Origin: Burkholderiaceae bacterium
GTDB taxonomy: Bacteria > Pseudomonadota > Gammaproteobacteria > Burkholderiales > Burkholderiaceae
DNA length: 58,369 bases
Direction: 5' to 3'
Assembly: GCA_947462685.1 (NCBI GenBank)
Contig: CANHPL010000010.1
Coordinates: 1 to 58,369 of the forward strand
Each line of letters opens with the position of its first letter. The first letter of the stretch is position 1. The notes under the pieces were generated by a model. It was not told the DNA's origin, searched no databases, and was given only the letters and a program-made list of their open reading frames with translations. Positions 26,198 through 34,713 of this stretch are shown here, piece by piece. The position numbers and the translations under genes are program-made.

Positions 26198-27601
26198 TCA
26201 TTGTTTCTTGCCAAGTATTTTCATCAAATAGCCCATTTTTTTCCCATAAGGTGGGTGGGCTAGCTTAGTACCACCTATTCTACGAAGCCCTAAAAAGCCT
26301 TTCATCGATAAAACTGGCTTAAAGTGTGTAAAGGTATTAAAACCATGTTGGCCATGATAGTTGCCCATACCACTAGCCCCAATACCACCAAAGGGTAAGT
26401 AAGAGTTGGAAAAGTGAAGAAGGGTATCGTTCACAGTTACACCGCCTGCTTGAGTCTGATGCAATAGTTCGCTTAATCGACCACGATGACGACCAAACCA
26501 ATACAAGGCTAAAGGGTTTGGCTTTGAGTTAATAAATGCGATAGCTTCACTTAAATTACTGTAACTAATGATTGGCAAAATAGGACCAAAAATTTCTTCC
26601 TGCATGATTTTTGTTGAACTGATTGGGTCAATAATTAGGGTTGGCACAAAACTGTTTAATAACTGATGTGTATCACTAAGAGGAATTAGTTGAGCACCTT
26701 TTAATGCAGCATCTTCTAGAAGAGCAGTCCAACGGGTTTGTTGCCGATCATCGATTGCATTAGTTAACTGCGTCTGCTGTGCATACATCGATGCATAGGT
26801 AACTTTCAAATTAGCAATGAGTTCATCTCGCAGTGTGTGGGGGACAAGGATGTAGTCTGGAGCAATACAAGTTTGCCCTGCATTGAAAAGTTTTCCGTAT
26901 AAAACACGACTAGCGCAATCCTTAATTGAAGCTGTTAGATCAATCACTACTGGAGATTTACCACCTAATTCTAAAGTGAGAGGGGTTAAATTTTCTGCAG
27001 CAGCTTTCGATACTAATTGTCCCGTAATTGTGCTACCTGTAAAGAATAAATGATCAAAGGGTAAATTAGCAAAATATTCAGAAACCTCCGGACCACCATT
27101 AATTACCTGAATTTCTAAAGGATTAAAGTATTGGGTAATTAATGTAGCAAGGTAACCTGATGTTCTGGGAGAACGATCCGATGGTTTAAGCCAGACCCTA
27201 TTGCCCGCAGCAAGGGCTGAGATGGTAGGGATGAGTGCTAAGCTCAACGGGTAGTTCCAAGGACTCATAATACCAACAACCCCCTTTGCTTGGGGCAGTA
27301 AATAACTTTTTGAGGGCCATAAATGCAAGGGTGTTTTAACCTTGATCGGTTTTACCCATCGATTTAAGTTTTTGATCGTTGAGGCGGCTTCTTGACGAAT
27401 AGCTAAAATTTCAGCGAGTTGTGTTTCAACAGGATGACGATAACCAAAATCAGCTTCAATCACTTTACACAAATTCTCCTCATTTTCATTTAGCATAGTA
27501 ATGAGTCGTTGAATTTGATTTTTGCGCACCTCCATTGTTGTATGAGGTTCAGCCTTAAAGGCCAGCTTATTTTGTTCAAAGTCGTAAAGTAGCGGATTCA
27601 T
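26198..27601 (-). CDS. NAD(P)-dependent aldehyde dehydrogenase, coniferyl-aldehyde type
   Basis: A 467-residue class 3-like aldehyde dehydrogenase. It has PWNYPLSLALIP (substrate/cofactor cleft), the LELGGKSP motif with the general-base Glu, and FNAGQTCIAPDY with the catalytic Cys. The C-terminal part includes NDTLLHFSNSYLPFGGIGASGMGNYHG, read here as the region near residues 393-420. This resembles coniferyl aldehyde dehydrogenases and related enzymes that oxidise medium-chain or aromatic aldehydes. Substrate cannot be told from sequence. Monocistronic, divergent from msrA with 34 nt between the starts. Confidence 0.9.
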   Translation of the reverse strand: MNPLLYDFEQNKLAFKAEPHTTMEVRKNQIQRLITMLNENEENLCKVIEADFGYRHPVETQLAEILAIRQEAASTIKNLNRWVKPIKVKTPLHLWPSKSYLLPQAKGVVGIMSPWNYPLSLALIPTISALAAGNRVWLKPSDRSPRTSGYLATLITQYFNPLEIQVINGGPEVSEYFANLPFDHLFFTGSTITGQLVSKAAAENLTPLTLELGGKSPVVIDLTASIKDCASRVLYGKLFNAGQTCIAPDYILVPHTLRDELIANLKVTYASMYAQQTQLTNAIDDRQQTRWTALLEDAALKGAQLIPLSDTHQLLNSFVPTLIIDPISSTKIMQEEIFGPILPIISYSNLSEAIAFINSKPNPLALYWFGRHRGRLSELLHQTQAGGVTVNDTLLHFSNSYLPFGGIGASGMGNYHGQHGFNTFTHFKPVLSMKGFLGLRRIGGTKLAHPPYGKKMGYLMKILGKKQ

Positions 27602-27635
27602 AGGTTTATATTTTAACTAGGAAAAAGGAAATTAC

Positions 27636-28172
27636 ATGCAAACTCAACTCATCACCTTGGGCGGTGGATGTTTCTGGTGTTTAGAGGCAGTTTATCAAGA
27701 GTTAAAAGGCGTTCATCACGTCATATCAGGATATGCTGGGGGTTCTGTGGAGTTTCCAGACTATGAATCGGTTTGTGATGGGACGACTGGACATGCTGAA
27801 GTGGTGCAAATTCATTTTGATCCAAAAGAAATATCCATCCGGCAAATTCTAGAAGTATTTTTTGTTATTCATGATCCGACTACACTAAATCGTCAGGGAC
27901 ATGATGTTGGCAGTCAATATCGTTCTGTGATCTATTGTGAAGATGAATTACAGATCAATTTAGCACTTGATGTGATTGAAGAGTTAAAAGACAAACAAGC
28001 TTATCGCGATCCAGTCGTGACTGAAATCATGCTTGCACCTATTTTTTATAAAGCTGAGGAGTACCATCAAAACTATTTTGTAACCCATCCATTTCAAGGA
28101 TACTGCATGGGAGTGGTCGCACCAAAGTTAGACAAGTTTCGTAAAACTTTTGCGCAACTTAAGAAAAAATAA
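27636..28172 (+). CDS. msrA: peptide-methionine (S)-S-oxide reductase
   Basis: Repairs oxidised methionine (S-sulfoxide) in proteins. The catalytic motif GGGCFWC is at residues 9-15 (Cys 12), followed by VISGYAGG and GHAEVVQIHFDP, with YRSVIYCEDE and AEEYHQNYF further on. The 178-residue length is the usual single-domain MsrA; the MsrB domain is absent. AAAAAGGAAA precedes the ATG. It ends 3 nt before the convergent end of pdxH. Confidence 0.96.
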   Translation: MQTQLITLGGGCFWCLEAVYQELKGVHHVISGYAGGSVEFPDYESVCDGTTGHAEVVQIHFDPKEISIRQILEVFFVIHDPTTLNRQGHDVGSQYRSVIYCEDELQINLALDVIEELKDKQAYRDPVVTEIMLAPIFYKAEEYHQNYFVTHPFQGYCMGVVAPKLDKFRKTFAQLKKK

Positions 28173-28174
28173 TC

Positions 28175-28810
28175 TTAAGGAGCAAGCCTTTCAATTTTCC
28201 AAAACTGATTGACTTGAGTAAAATTAATACGGTCATGAAGCCGAGAGGGTCGACCTTGCCAAAACTCTATTCTTTGAGGCATCACACAATAGCCTCCCCA
28301 ATGAGGTGGCCTCGGAGGATGATCGCCGAACTGTGACCGATATTCGTTTTCCAAAGACTCCAAGTAATGACGATTTTCAACCACATCACTTTGTGGAGAG
28401 GCCCAAGCCCCAATTCTAGATTCAATGGGTCTTGAGTGGTAGTAGACATCACTTAGCTCAGGTGAAAGTTTTACACAAGTGCCTTCAATACGAACTTGAC
28501 GCTCTAATTCATGCCAAAAGAATAATAAGGCTACATTAGGATTAATCGCGATAGATTTCCCTTTTTGGCTTAAATAATTAGTATAAAAAACAAATTGTTG
28601 GTCAATAATGCCCTTCAGTAAAACAGTCCGTATACTTGGCAAACCATCACCATTCACTGTCGCTAACGTCATAGCATGCGGTTCTGGGCATTGTGCTTGC
28701 GATGCTTGCTCAAACCACACTTCAAATTGCTTCATCGGGTCTTGATGAACATCTTCTTCCGCAAGACTATCCCTTGCGTAGGTTTTTCTGAGATCAGCTA
28801 AATTTTCCAT
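28175..28810 (-). CDS. pdxH: pyridoxamine 5'-phosphate oxidase
   Basis: FMN-dependent last step of pyridoxal 5'-phosphate synthesis and salvage. The family core is clear: ADLRKTYARDSL at the start, NAMTL-like PHAMTLATVN, SIRTVLLKG, FVFYTNYLSQKGK, ALLFFWHELERQVRIEG, SRIGAWASPQS and the C-terminal WGGYCVMPQRIEFWQGRPSRLHDR (regions named by position in order). The frame is open to 28843, but the ATG at 28810 begins at the conserved N-terminus and gives 211 residues. No ribosome site is seen; TATACT ends 6 nt upstream of this ATG, suggesting a leaderless mRNA. Confidence 0.95.
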   Translation of the reverse strand: MENLADLRKTYARDSLAEEDVHQDPMKQFEVWFEQASQAQCPEPHAMTLATVNGDGLPSIRTVLLKGIIDQQFVFYTNYLSQKGKSIAINPNVALLFFWHELERQVRIEGTCVKLSPELSDVYYHSRPIESRIGAWASPQSDVVENRHYLESLENEYRSQFGDHPPRPPHWGGYCVMPQRIEFWQGRPSRLHDRINFTQVNQFWKIERLAP

Positions 28811-28822
28811 AAGAATAGTATA
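28810..28822 (-). promoter_or_regulatory. candidate -10 box for leaderless pdxH mRNA
   Basis: TATACT at 28817-28822 (minus strand), then six bases ATTCTT, then the ATG. No Shine-Dalgarno. The -35 region is weak. Confidence 0.4.
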
Positions 28823-28854
28823 TCGAATTCTTGGATGATTCATAATAATGAATC

Positions 28855-29619
28855 ATGAATATTCCAAATGACACTACTTCAGAACTTACCGAACGACGGT
28901 TGGGTGGGGTTGCGCGTTTATATGGCGATGCTGCATATGCCATATTTCAGCAGTCACATGTTGTTGTTATTGGATTAGGTGGCGTCGGTTCTTGGGCAGC
29001 AGAGGCTTTGGCAAGAAGTGCTATTGGGGAAATTACCCTAATTGATTTTGATCATGTGTCGATGAGTAATACCAACCGACAGCTTCATGCGCTTGATGGC
29101 GAATTTGGTAAATCAAAGATTGAAGTCATGGCAAAACGTTTATCCCTAATTAATCCGAAGTTAAAAATCAATTGCATTGATGATTTTTTAAAACCAGAAA
29201 ATTTTCAGGAGTACTTACCTCAGGGCGCCGCTATTTTGGATGCTATGGATGATGTTGCAAGCAAATTGTCTTTAGCTTCATGGTCTCATCAAAAGAAAGT
29301 GGCTTATGTGATGAGTGGTGGTGCCGGTGGAAAATTAGATCCATCTAAAATTGAAGTCGTGGATTTAGCTCGGGCAACACATGATTCCATGCTTGCAAAA
29401 ATCAGAGCTAGTTTAAGGCAGCAATACGGCTTTGAAAAAGACCCTAAAAGAAAAATGAATCTTCGGGTTATTTATTCTTCAGAGCCTAGAGTAGGAGTTG
29501 CTAGCGGTGGATTATCTTGTGCTGGCTATGGTTCAACTGTAACTGTTACTGCAACATTTGGCTTTATTGCTGCAGCAGAAATTCTGCAACAATTGATGGA
29601 ATTACATAAAACGGTCTAG
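28855..29619 (+). CDS. tcdA: tRNA threonylcarbamoyladenosine dehydratase
   Basis: An E1-like enzyme that cyclises t6A37 in tRNAs to ct6A. The nucleotide-binding region VVVIGLGGVGSWAAEALARS is at about residues 32-51, then IDFDHVSMSNTNRQ, AILDAMDDVASK, and a late segment with PRVGVASGGLSCAGYGS. Length 254. It is divergent from pdxH with 44 nt between starts. Its last 18 nt overlap the convergent DUF1854 gene. Confidence 0.94.
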   Translation: MNIPNDTTSELTERRLGGVARLYGDAAYAIFQQSHVVVIGLGGVGSWAAEALARSAIGEITLIDFDHVSMSNTNRQLHALDGEFGKSKIEVMAKRLSLINPKLKINCIDDFLKPENFQEYLPQGAAILDAMDDVASKLSLASWSHQKKVAYVMSGGAGGKLDPSKIEVVDLARATHDSMLAKIRASLRQQYGFEKDPKRKMNLRVIYSSEPRVGVASGGLSCAGYGSTVTVTATFGFIAAAEILQQLMELHKTV

Positions 29620-30078
29620 AACTTTTTTACTAAACTTATCCAAAGTTTTACGGTTTTTGATTAGGTATTGAATCCCATTGGCATCTGTGATGAGAAGTGC
29701 TTCTGAAGAAACGCGACGGATATCTTGTTCCGTTTTTAACTTTAAATTTGTCATACCCCGATCAGTTTCAATATCCCAAATACTAGGTAATGCGTACGTA
29801 TTGAGGCCAGTGATTTTGCTAATTACTGGAATAAACTCAATTTGCTCGAGATAAGTATGCACAATTTGTTGATTTTCTGCACTCAATTGATCAAAAGATT
29901 CAAACCATACTAATTCATGACCATCTTGGTTCACAATTGAAAACCCATTTTCTGGATTAGAAATCGGGAAAGCACGAATAATTCTTACTTGATCATGCGA
30001 CTGACCATCAGCTAAAACTAATCGAATATTTCCCAAAATATCTTTTTCTAGGATAAAGTTCATGATTAGATCTTTCAT
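29602..30078 (-). CDS. cyanophycin-associated DUF1854 family protein
   Basis: A 158-residue soluble protein with no signal peptide, matching DUF1854: DGQSHDQVRIIRAFPIS near the start, WDIETDRGMTNLKLKTEQDIRRV at about 112-135, and a C-terminal DANGIQYLIKNRKTLDKFS. In betaproteobacteria this family sits beside an ABC transporter and cphA genes and has been named cyanophycin-associated for that reason. The ATG at 30078 overlaps the transporter stop (TGATG), so they are translationally coupled; a later ATG at 30063 is also possible. Role unknown; an adaptor or regulator of the transporter is a guess. Confidence 0.85.
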   Translation of the reverse strand: MKDLIMNFILEKDILGNIRLVLADGQSHDQVRIIRAFPISNPENGFSIVNQDGHELVWFESFDQLSAENQQIVHTYLEQIEFIPVISKITGLNTYALPSIWDIETDRGMTNLKLKTEQDIRRVSSEALLITDANGIQYLIKNRKTLDKFSKKVLDRFM

Positions 30079-32354
30079 CAAATAGACTCAGCGATTTCTG
30101 CGGCGTGCCTTGCTTGGGCTTCATAGAGCTGATAGTACGTTCCCTCAGCTGCCATTAACTCAGCGTGGTTACCCACTTCAATAATTTCACCCTTATCAAG
30201 GACGATAAGCCTATCCGCTTTTCGTAAAGTGGAAAGACGGTGAGCAATTGCCAGAGTCGTTCTACCTTTGACTAAATTATCCAAAGCTTTTTGAATTTCC
30301 TTTTCAGTCGTTGTATCTACAGAAGAAGTTGCTTCGTCAAGAATCAGAATCTTCGGGTCAATTAATAGTGCTCGTGCAATAGAAATTCGTTGACGCTCAC
30401 CACCAGAAAGAGATTGGCCTCTTTCACCAACTAAGGAGTCATATCCGAGAGGTAATCGTAAAATAAAATCATGCGCATTCGCGGCTTTTGCAGCTTGAAC
30501 GATTTCAGCTCGGGTAGCTTGAGGTTTGCCATAAGCAATATTTTCTGCAATAGTGCCAAAAAATAAGAAAGGCTCTTGTAAAACCATACCAAATAATTGA
30601 CGAAGTTCTTTAGTGCCAATGTTTCGAACATCAATACCATCAATTTTGACGCTACCTTCGCTTACATCATAAAAGCGGCAAATTAAGTTCACAAGCGTAC
30701 TTTTACCAGAGCCACTATGTCCCACAAGACCAATCATCTCCCCTGGCTGTATCTGTAAGTTAATATTTTTAGTAACTGCGCGATTGCCATATCTAAAACC
30801 AACATTCGTCAGGTCAATCTGACCCCGTATTTGATTCGGTAAGGCGACTGGATTTTTGGTATCAGGCACACTAGATTCATGGTCCAGAATGTCAAACACA
30901 CGCTTTGCGCCAGCGGCTGCCTTTTGAGTGTGAGAAACAATTCGACTCATCGAGTCCATCCGCCCATAGAATCTTGAAATATAGGCTAAAAAAGCGGTTA
31001 AGACACCAACAGTAATATGGTCATGAGCAACTTGATAAATACCAAATCCCCAAACTACTAAAAGGCCAACCTCGGTTAAAAGAGTGACTGTGGGTGCAAA
31101 GGAAGACCAAATGCGATTGACTCGGTCATTGACCTCTAAGTTACGCTGATTGGCAGTGATAAATCGCTGGTTTTCGCGATCCTCTTGCGCAAAAGCTTTC
31201 ACTACTCTTATCCCTGGAATCGTGTCTGAAAGAACGTTATTGACCTCGGACCAGTTCCGATCAACTTTTTCGAAGCCGTAGCGTAATTTATCTCTTACAA
31301 AATGAATCATCCAAGCGATAAATGGTAATGGCAGGAGAGTGACCAAAGCTAGCAAAGGATCGATACTGATCAAAATGGCCGCTGTCATAAACAACATCAG
31401 CATATCCGTTAAAAAATCTAATAAATGCAAGGATAAAAAGATACAAATACGATCGGTCTCATTGCCGATACGAGCCATTAGATCACCAGTACGTTTTGCG
31501 CCAAAATATTCGAGAGATAAATGAATCAGATGCTCAAAGGTTTTTGTGCGCAGCTCCATACCAATACGTTCACTGACAAGAGCCAAGATATATGTTTTCC
31601 ACCAACCAAGTCCCCAAGCAAAAAGCGCAGCCAATAACAGACCGCCTAAATATAAGCCAGCTAATTCATAGTTCATGACATGCGTTGTTTGAAAAGGAAT
31701 TAGCACATCATCCATTAGGGGCATGCTGATGTAGGGTGGAACTAAAGTTGCTGCGGTTGAGAGTAGCGTGAGAATGAAGCCGAGAATAAGATCTTTCTTA
31801 TAGGGTTTTGCAAAGCGCCACAACTTCAATAAAGTTAAAGTTGATGGTGGAATTTCAGTTTCTGGATCACAGACAATACATACTGATTGTTCCGGCGGTA
31901 TTGGGCTTTGACAATTTGGGCAAATCGTTACGGCAGCTTCAGAAGCTTTTTGAGTATATTTTTTTTCAATCAATAGATGACGTTCATGGAACTGGTCTTT
32001 AAATTGAGTCACTAGTGAATTAATCGCTAGGGTGTAATGCCAAGTCTGAATCAGCCCTTGACTACCATACAAAGATAAATGACCCACCCCAGCGTGATCG
32101 CTTAGCTTGAGGGAGAAGTCATCTTGAATTGGCCAATCAGTTGTAACTCCATTTTCAGCCGTTTGAGAGATATATAAAGATGAGCTATTGTCAGATTGAG
32201 TCGATAAGCTTAATAACAATTTCTCAAAGTGGAGGATATTGTTAAGATCGATTTCCACCCAAGCTAGAAGAATTTTCGAAGTGGTGCCGACCTTTTCCCT
32301 CCAATGGGGATGAATCGGAGGGGTTATGTTCGGTAACGGTCGCAGATGATCCAT
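30078..32354 (-). CDS. ABC transporter (fused permease-ATPase), cyanophycin-associated
   Basis: A 758-residue half-transporter of the exporter type. Unusually, the first 180 residues are extra: a beta-rich region, then a zinc-ribbon-like knuckle with Cys 145, 148, 159 and 162 (CPNC, CIVC). Six transmembrane helices follow (about 188-470), then the ATPase with Walker A HSGSGKST, LSGGERQRISIARALL, Walker B ILILDEATSSVD and the switch His in AIAHRLSTL. No signal peptide. It is divergent from cphA', with the DUF1854 gene behind it. A link to cyanophycin rests on conserved gene order; substrate and direction are unknown. TTGAGT, 16 nt, TATACT, 6 nt, ATG suggests a leaderless mRNA. Confidence 0.9.
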   Translation of the reverse strand: MDHLRPLPNITPPIHPHWREKVGTTSKILLAWVEIDLNNILHFEKLLLSLSTQSDNSSSLYISQTAENGVTTDWPIQDDFSLKLSDHAGVGHLSLYGSQGLIQTWHYTLAINSLVTQFKDQFHERHLLIEKKYTQKASEAAVTICPNCQSPIPPEQSVCIVCDPETEIPPSTLTLLKLWRFAKPYKKDLILGFILTLLSTAATLVPPYISMPLMDDVLIPFQTTHVMNYELAGLYLGGLLLAALFAWGLGWWKTYILALVSERIGMELRTKTFEHLIHLSLEYFGAKRTGDLMARIGNETDRICIFLSLHLLDFLTDMLMLFMTAAILISIDPLLALVTLLPLPFIAWMIHFVRDKLRYGFEKVDRNWSEVNNVLSDTIPGIRVVKAFAQEDRENQRFITANQRNLEVNDRVNRIWSSFAPTVTLLTEVGLLVVWGFGIYQVAHDHITVGVLTAFLAYISRFYGRMDSMSRIVSHTQKAAAGAKRVFDILDHESSVPDTKNPVALPNQIRGQIDLTNVGFRYGNRAVTKNINLQIQPGEMIGLVGHSGSGKSTLVNLICRFYDVSEGSVKIDGIDVRNIGTKELRQLFGMVLQEPFLFFGTIAENIAYGKPQATRAEIVQAAKAANAHDFILRLPLGYDSLVGERGQSLSGGERQRISIARALLIDPKILILDEATSSVDTTTEKEIQKALDNLVKGRTTLAIAHRLSTLRKADRLIVLDKGEIIEVGNHAELMAAEGTYYQLYEAQARHAAEIAESI

Positions 32355-32388
32355 TAAAAAAGTATAGTCCAGAACACAGTAAACTCAA
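32352..32388 (-). promoter_or_regulatory. promoter of the cyanophycin-associated ABC transporter, leaderless geometry
   Basis: On the - strand TTGAGT (32383-32388), a 16-nt spacer, TATACT (32361-32366), six bases TTTTTA, then ATG. No ribosome-binding site is present between -10 and ATG. Best-formed member of a set of similar starts in this window. Confidence 0.55.
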
Positions 32389-32529
32389 TTAATTAAAGAA
32401 AAGCCCAAAATTTGGACAAATTTGTCAACTTTTTCAGCATTCTAGAGTTATATCATTTATAAGTTAGAATTTAATTCAAATTTAATGATTTTTTAACTTC
32501 AATTTAACCCTTTTCAAAGCTTGGATTAG

Positions 32530-34713
32530 ATGCCACAACTCCTTGATAAAAAAATTAATATTCTTGATATCAAGTATATTCGTGGCCCCAACATGTGGTG
32601 TTGGGTTGAAGTCTTAGAGGCTCTAGTTGATATTGGGGAGTTGGAAGAATATCCCTCTGACAAAATTCCTGGATTTTATGATCGCCTAGTAGCTAAGTTG
32701 CCATCCTTAATCGAGCACCGTTGTAGTTACGAAGAAAGAGGCGGTTTTTTAAAGCGCGTTGAAGAAGGTACATGGCCAGTCCATATCATGGAGCATTTAA
32801 CTCTTGAGTTACAGGGTTTGGCGGGGTTCGCTGGAGGTTTTGGACGCGCTAGAGAAAGTACTACAACAGGTATTTATAAGTTAATTGTTGCCACCCCTCA
32901 TCAAGAGGTGACTACCCAAGCTATTCACTATGCGAGAGATTTGTTATTAGCCTTAATCCAAGATCATGATTACGATGTGCAAGCGAATATTGATCATTTG
33001 AAAGAAATGATTGATGATCTTTGTTTGGGGCCAAGTACAGGTTGTATCGTAAATGCCGCTAAAGAGAAGTTGATTCCGCACATTCGTTTATCGACAGGAA
33101 ATTTAGTGCAACTCGGATATGGCGCTCAACAAAAAAGAATCTGGACTGCAGAAACGGACCAAACGAGTGCAATTGCTGAAACTATTTCAAGAGATAAAGA
33201 TTTAACCAAATCACTTTTAGCCTCTGTAGGAGTGCCAATACCTTATGGGGAATTAGTTCAAGGTCCAGAGCACGCTTGGGAAGTTGCTCAAGAAATTGGA
33301 TTGCCTGTAGTTGTCAAGCCACAAGATGGCAATCATGGACGAGGAGTTTTTACCAACCTTCATACGCAAGAAGAGGTTTTTGCTGCTTATGAAGTTGCTA
33401 GACATGAAGGTAGTGGTGTACTAGTTGAAAAATTTATTCTTGGCGATGAGCATCGATTATTAGTCGTTGGTAATCATCTGGTTGCGGCTGCAAAAGGTGA
33501 AGAGTGTAGGGTGGTTGGCGATGGCAAACATACTGTCTTAGAACTCATTCAAATTCAGATTAATTCAGATCCTAGGCGCGGACCTTCAGAAGAATTTCCT
33601 TTAAATCAAGTTCGCATTGATTCGATAGCGGAGTTAGAGTTAAAGAGTCAGGGTTATACATCCAATAGTATCGTAGAGGATGGTAAACAAGTTTTAATTC
33701 AACGCAATGGCAATGTCGCCTTTGACGTGACTGATCTTGTTCATCCTTCAGTAGCTCAAAAAGTTGTGCTGGCCGCAAAAGTAGTTGGCCTTGATATTGC
33801 CGGAGTAGATTTAGTGGCAATGGATATATCGCGCCCTTTAGAAGGACAAGGTGCAGCTGTTGTGGAGGTGAATGCTGGACCGGGGCTTTTGATGCACATA
33901 AAACCAGCAAAAGGCAATGCTCAACCAGTGGGGCAGGCGATTATTAATCATTTATTCCCTTTGGAGCAAAATAGCCGTATTCCTATTATCGGAGTTTGTG
34001 GATCCTATCGATCTGCGCAAGTATCTCAAATCTGCGCTCATTTTTTCAAATTAAATAATTTTTACATAGCACTATCCACCCAACATGGATTAAGCTTTAA
34101 TCATCGCCCGGTCGAAAAAAATGGAAGTTCGGAATGGGATCGCGGAAGAAGAACTTTGTTGAATCCATTAGTAGAGGCAGCAGTCATTGAATCAACTGCT
34201 AAAGGAATTCTGATGCAAGGCATGCCCTATGATTTATGTTCAGTTGGGGTGGTTACTGGTATTGATCAAGCTGTTTTTTATCCAGAGCAATCGATTGTTG
34301 AAGAGAAGCAATTGTTTTCTATCTACCGCACCCAAGTAGATGTTGTTATACCCGAGGCAAATGGGGTTGCAGTGTTAAATGCAGATGATTCATTGGTTGT
34401 GGATATGGCTGAAATAAGCCCTGCAGAAGTCATGTTTTATAGTATTGATCCTAGTAACACAGCCTTGACTAACTTAGCAAATAAAGATGGTCGTAATGTG
34501 ACTTTCTTGGATCAAAAAATCATCTTACGACAAGGCTTCAACCACATTTATTCTTTTGCAGTTGCGGAGTCAAGCTTTTTAAACCATGATGAAAATTCAA
34601 AAAATTTATCTGCCATGCTTGCAGCAGTTGCGGCAACTTGGGCGAGCGGGTTACCTTTTGAAATTATCGAAACAGGCATTGAAACTTTTTTGCCTGAGGA
34701 GGTCGCTCAATAA
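32530..34713 (+). CDS. cyanophycin synthetase paralogue CphA', degenerate Mur-ligase part
   Basis: A 727-residue paralogue of the following CphA. The N-terminal domain (MWCWVEVLEALVD; TGIYKLIVATPH) and the ATP-grasp domain (VVVKPQDGNHGRGVF; VVEVNAGPGLLMH) are present. The Mur-ligase P-loop is destroyed: at residue 488 GVCGSYRSA stands where CphA has GTNGKTTT, so the Walker Lys and Thr are lost. The protein ends about where the C-terminal Mur domain should begin, some 130 residues short. Ligation of arginine is therefore not expected. The ATP-grasp motif AAARRDPP of CphA is AAAKGEEC here. Burkholderiales such as Ralstonia eutropha also carry cphA and cphA' in tandem. Coupled to cphA by a TAATG overlap. 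Confidence 0.9.
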   Translation: MPQLLDKKINILDIKYIRGPNMWCWVEVLEALVDIGELEEYPSDKIPGFYDRLVAKLPSLIEHRCSYEERGGFLKRVEEGTWPVHIMEHLTLELQGLAGFAGGFGRARESTTTGIYKLIVATPHQEVTTQAIHYARDLLLALIQDHDYDVQANIDHLKEMIDDLCLGPSTGCIVNAAKEKLIPHIRLSTGNLVQLGYGAQQKRIWTAETDQTSAIAETISRDKDLTKSLLASVGVPIPYGELVQGPEHAWEVAQEIGLPVVVKPQDGNHGRGVFTNLHTQEEVFAAYEVARHEGSGVLVEKFILGDEHRLLVVGNHLVAAAKGEECRVVGDGKHTVLELIQIQINSDPRRGPSEEFPLNQVRIDSIAELELKSQGYTSNSIVEDGKQVLIQRNGNVAFDVTDLVHPSVAQKVVLAAKVVGLDIAGVDLVAMDISRPLEGQGAAVVEVNAGPGLLMHIKPAKGNAQPVGQAIINHLFPLEQNSRIPIIGVCGSYRSAQVSQICAHFFKLNNFYIALSTQHGLSFNHRPVEKNGSSEWDRGRRTLLNPLVEAAVIESTAKGILMQGMPYDLCSVGVVTGIDQAVFYPEQSIVEEKQLFSIYRTQVDVVIPEANGVAVLNADDSLVVDMAEISPAEVMFYSIDPSNTALTNLANKDGRNVTFLDQKIILRQGFNHIYSFAVAESSFLNHDENSKNLSAMLAAVAATWASGLPFEIIETGIETFLPEEVAQ

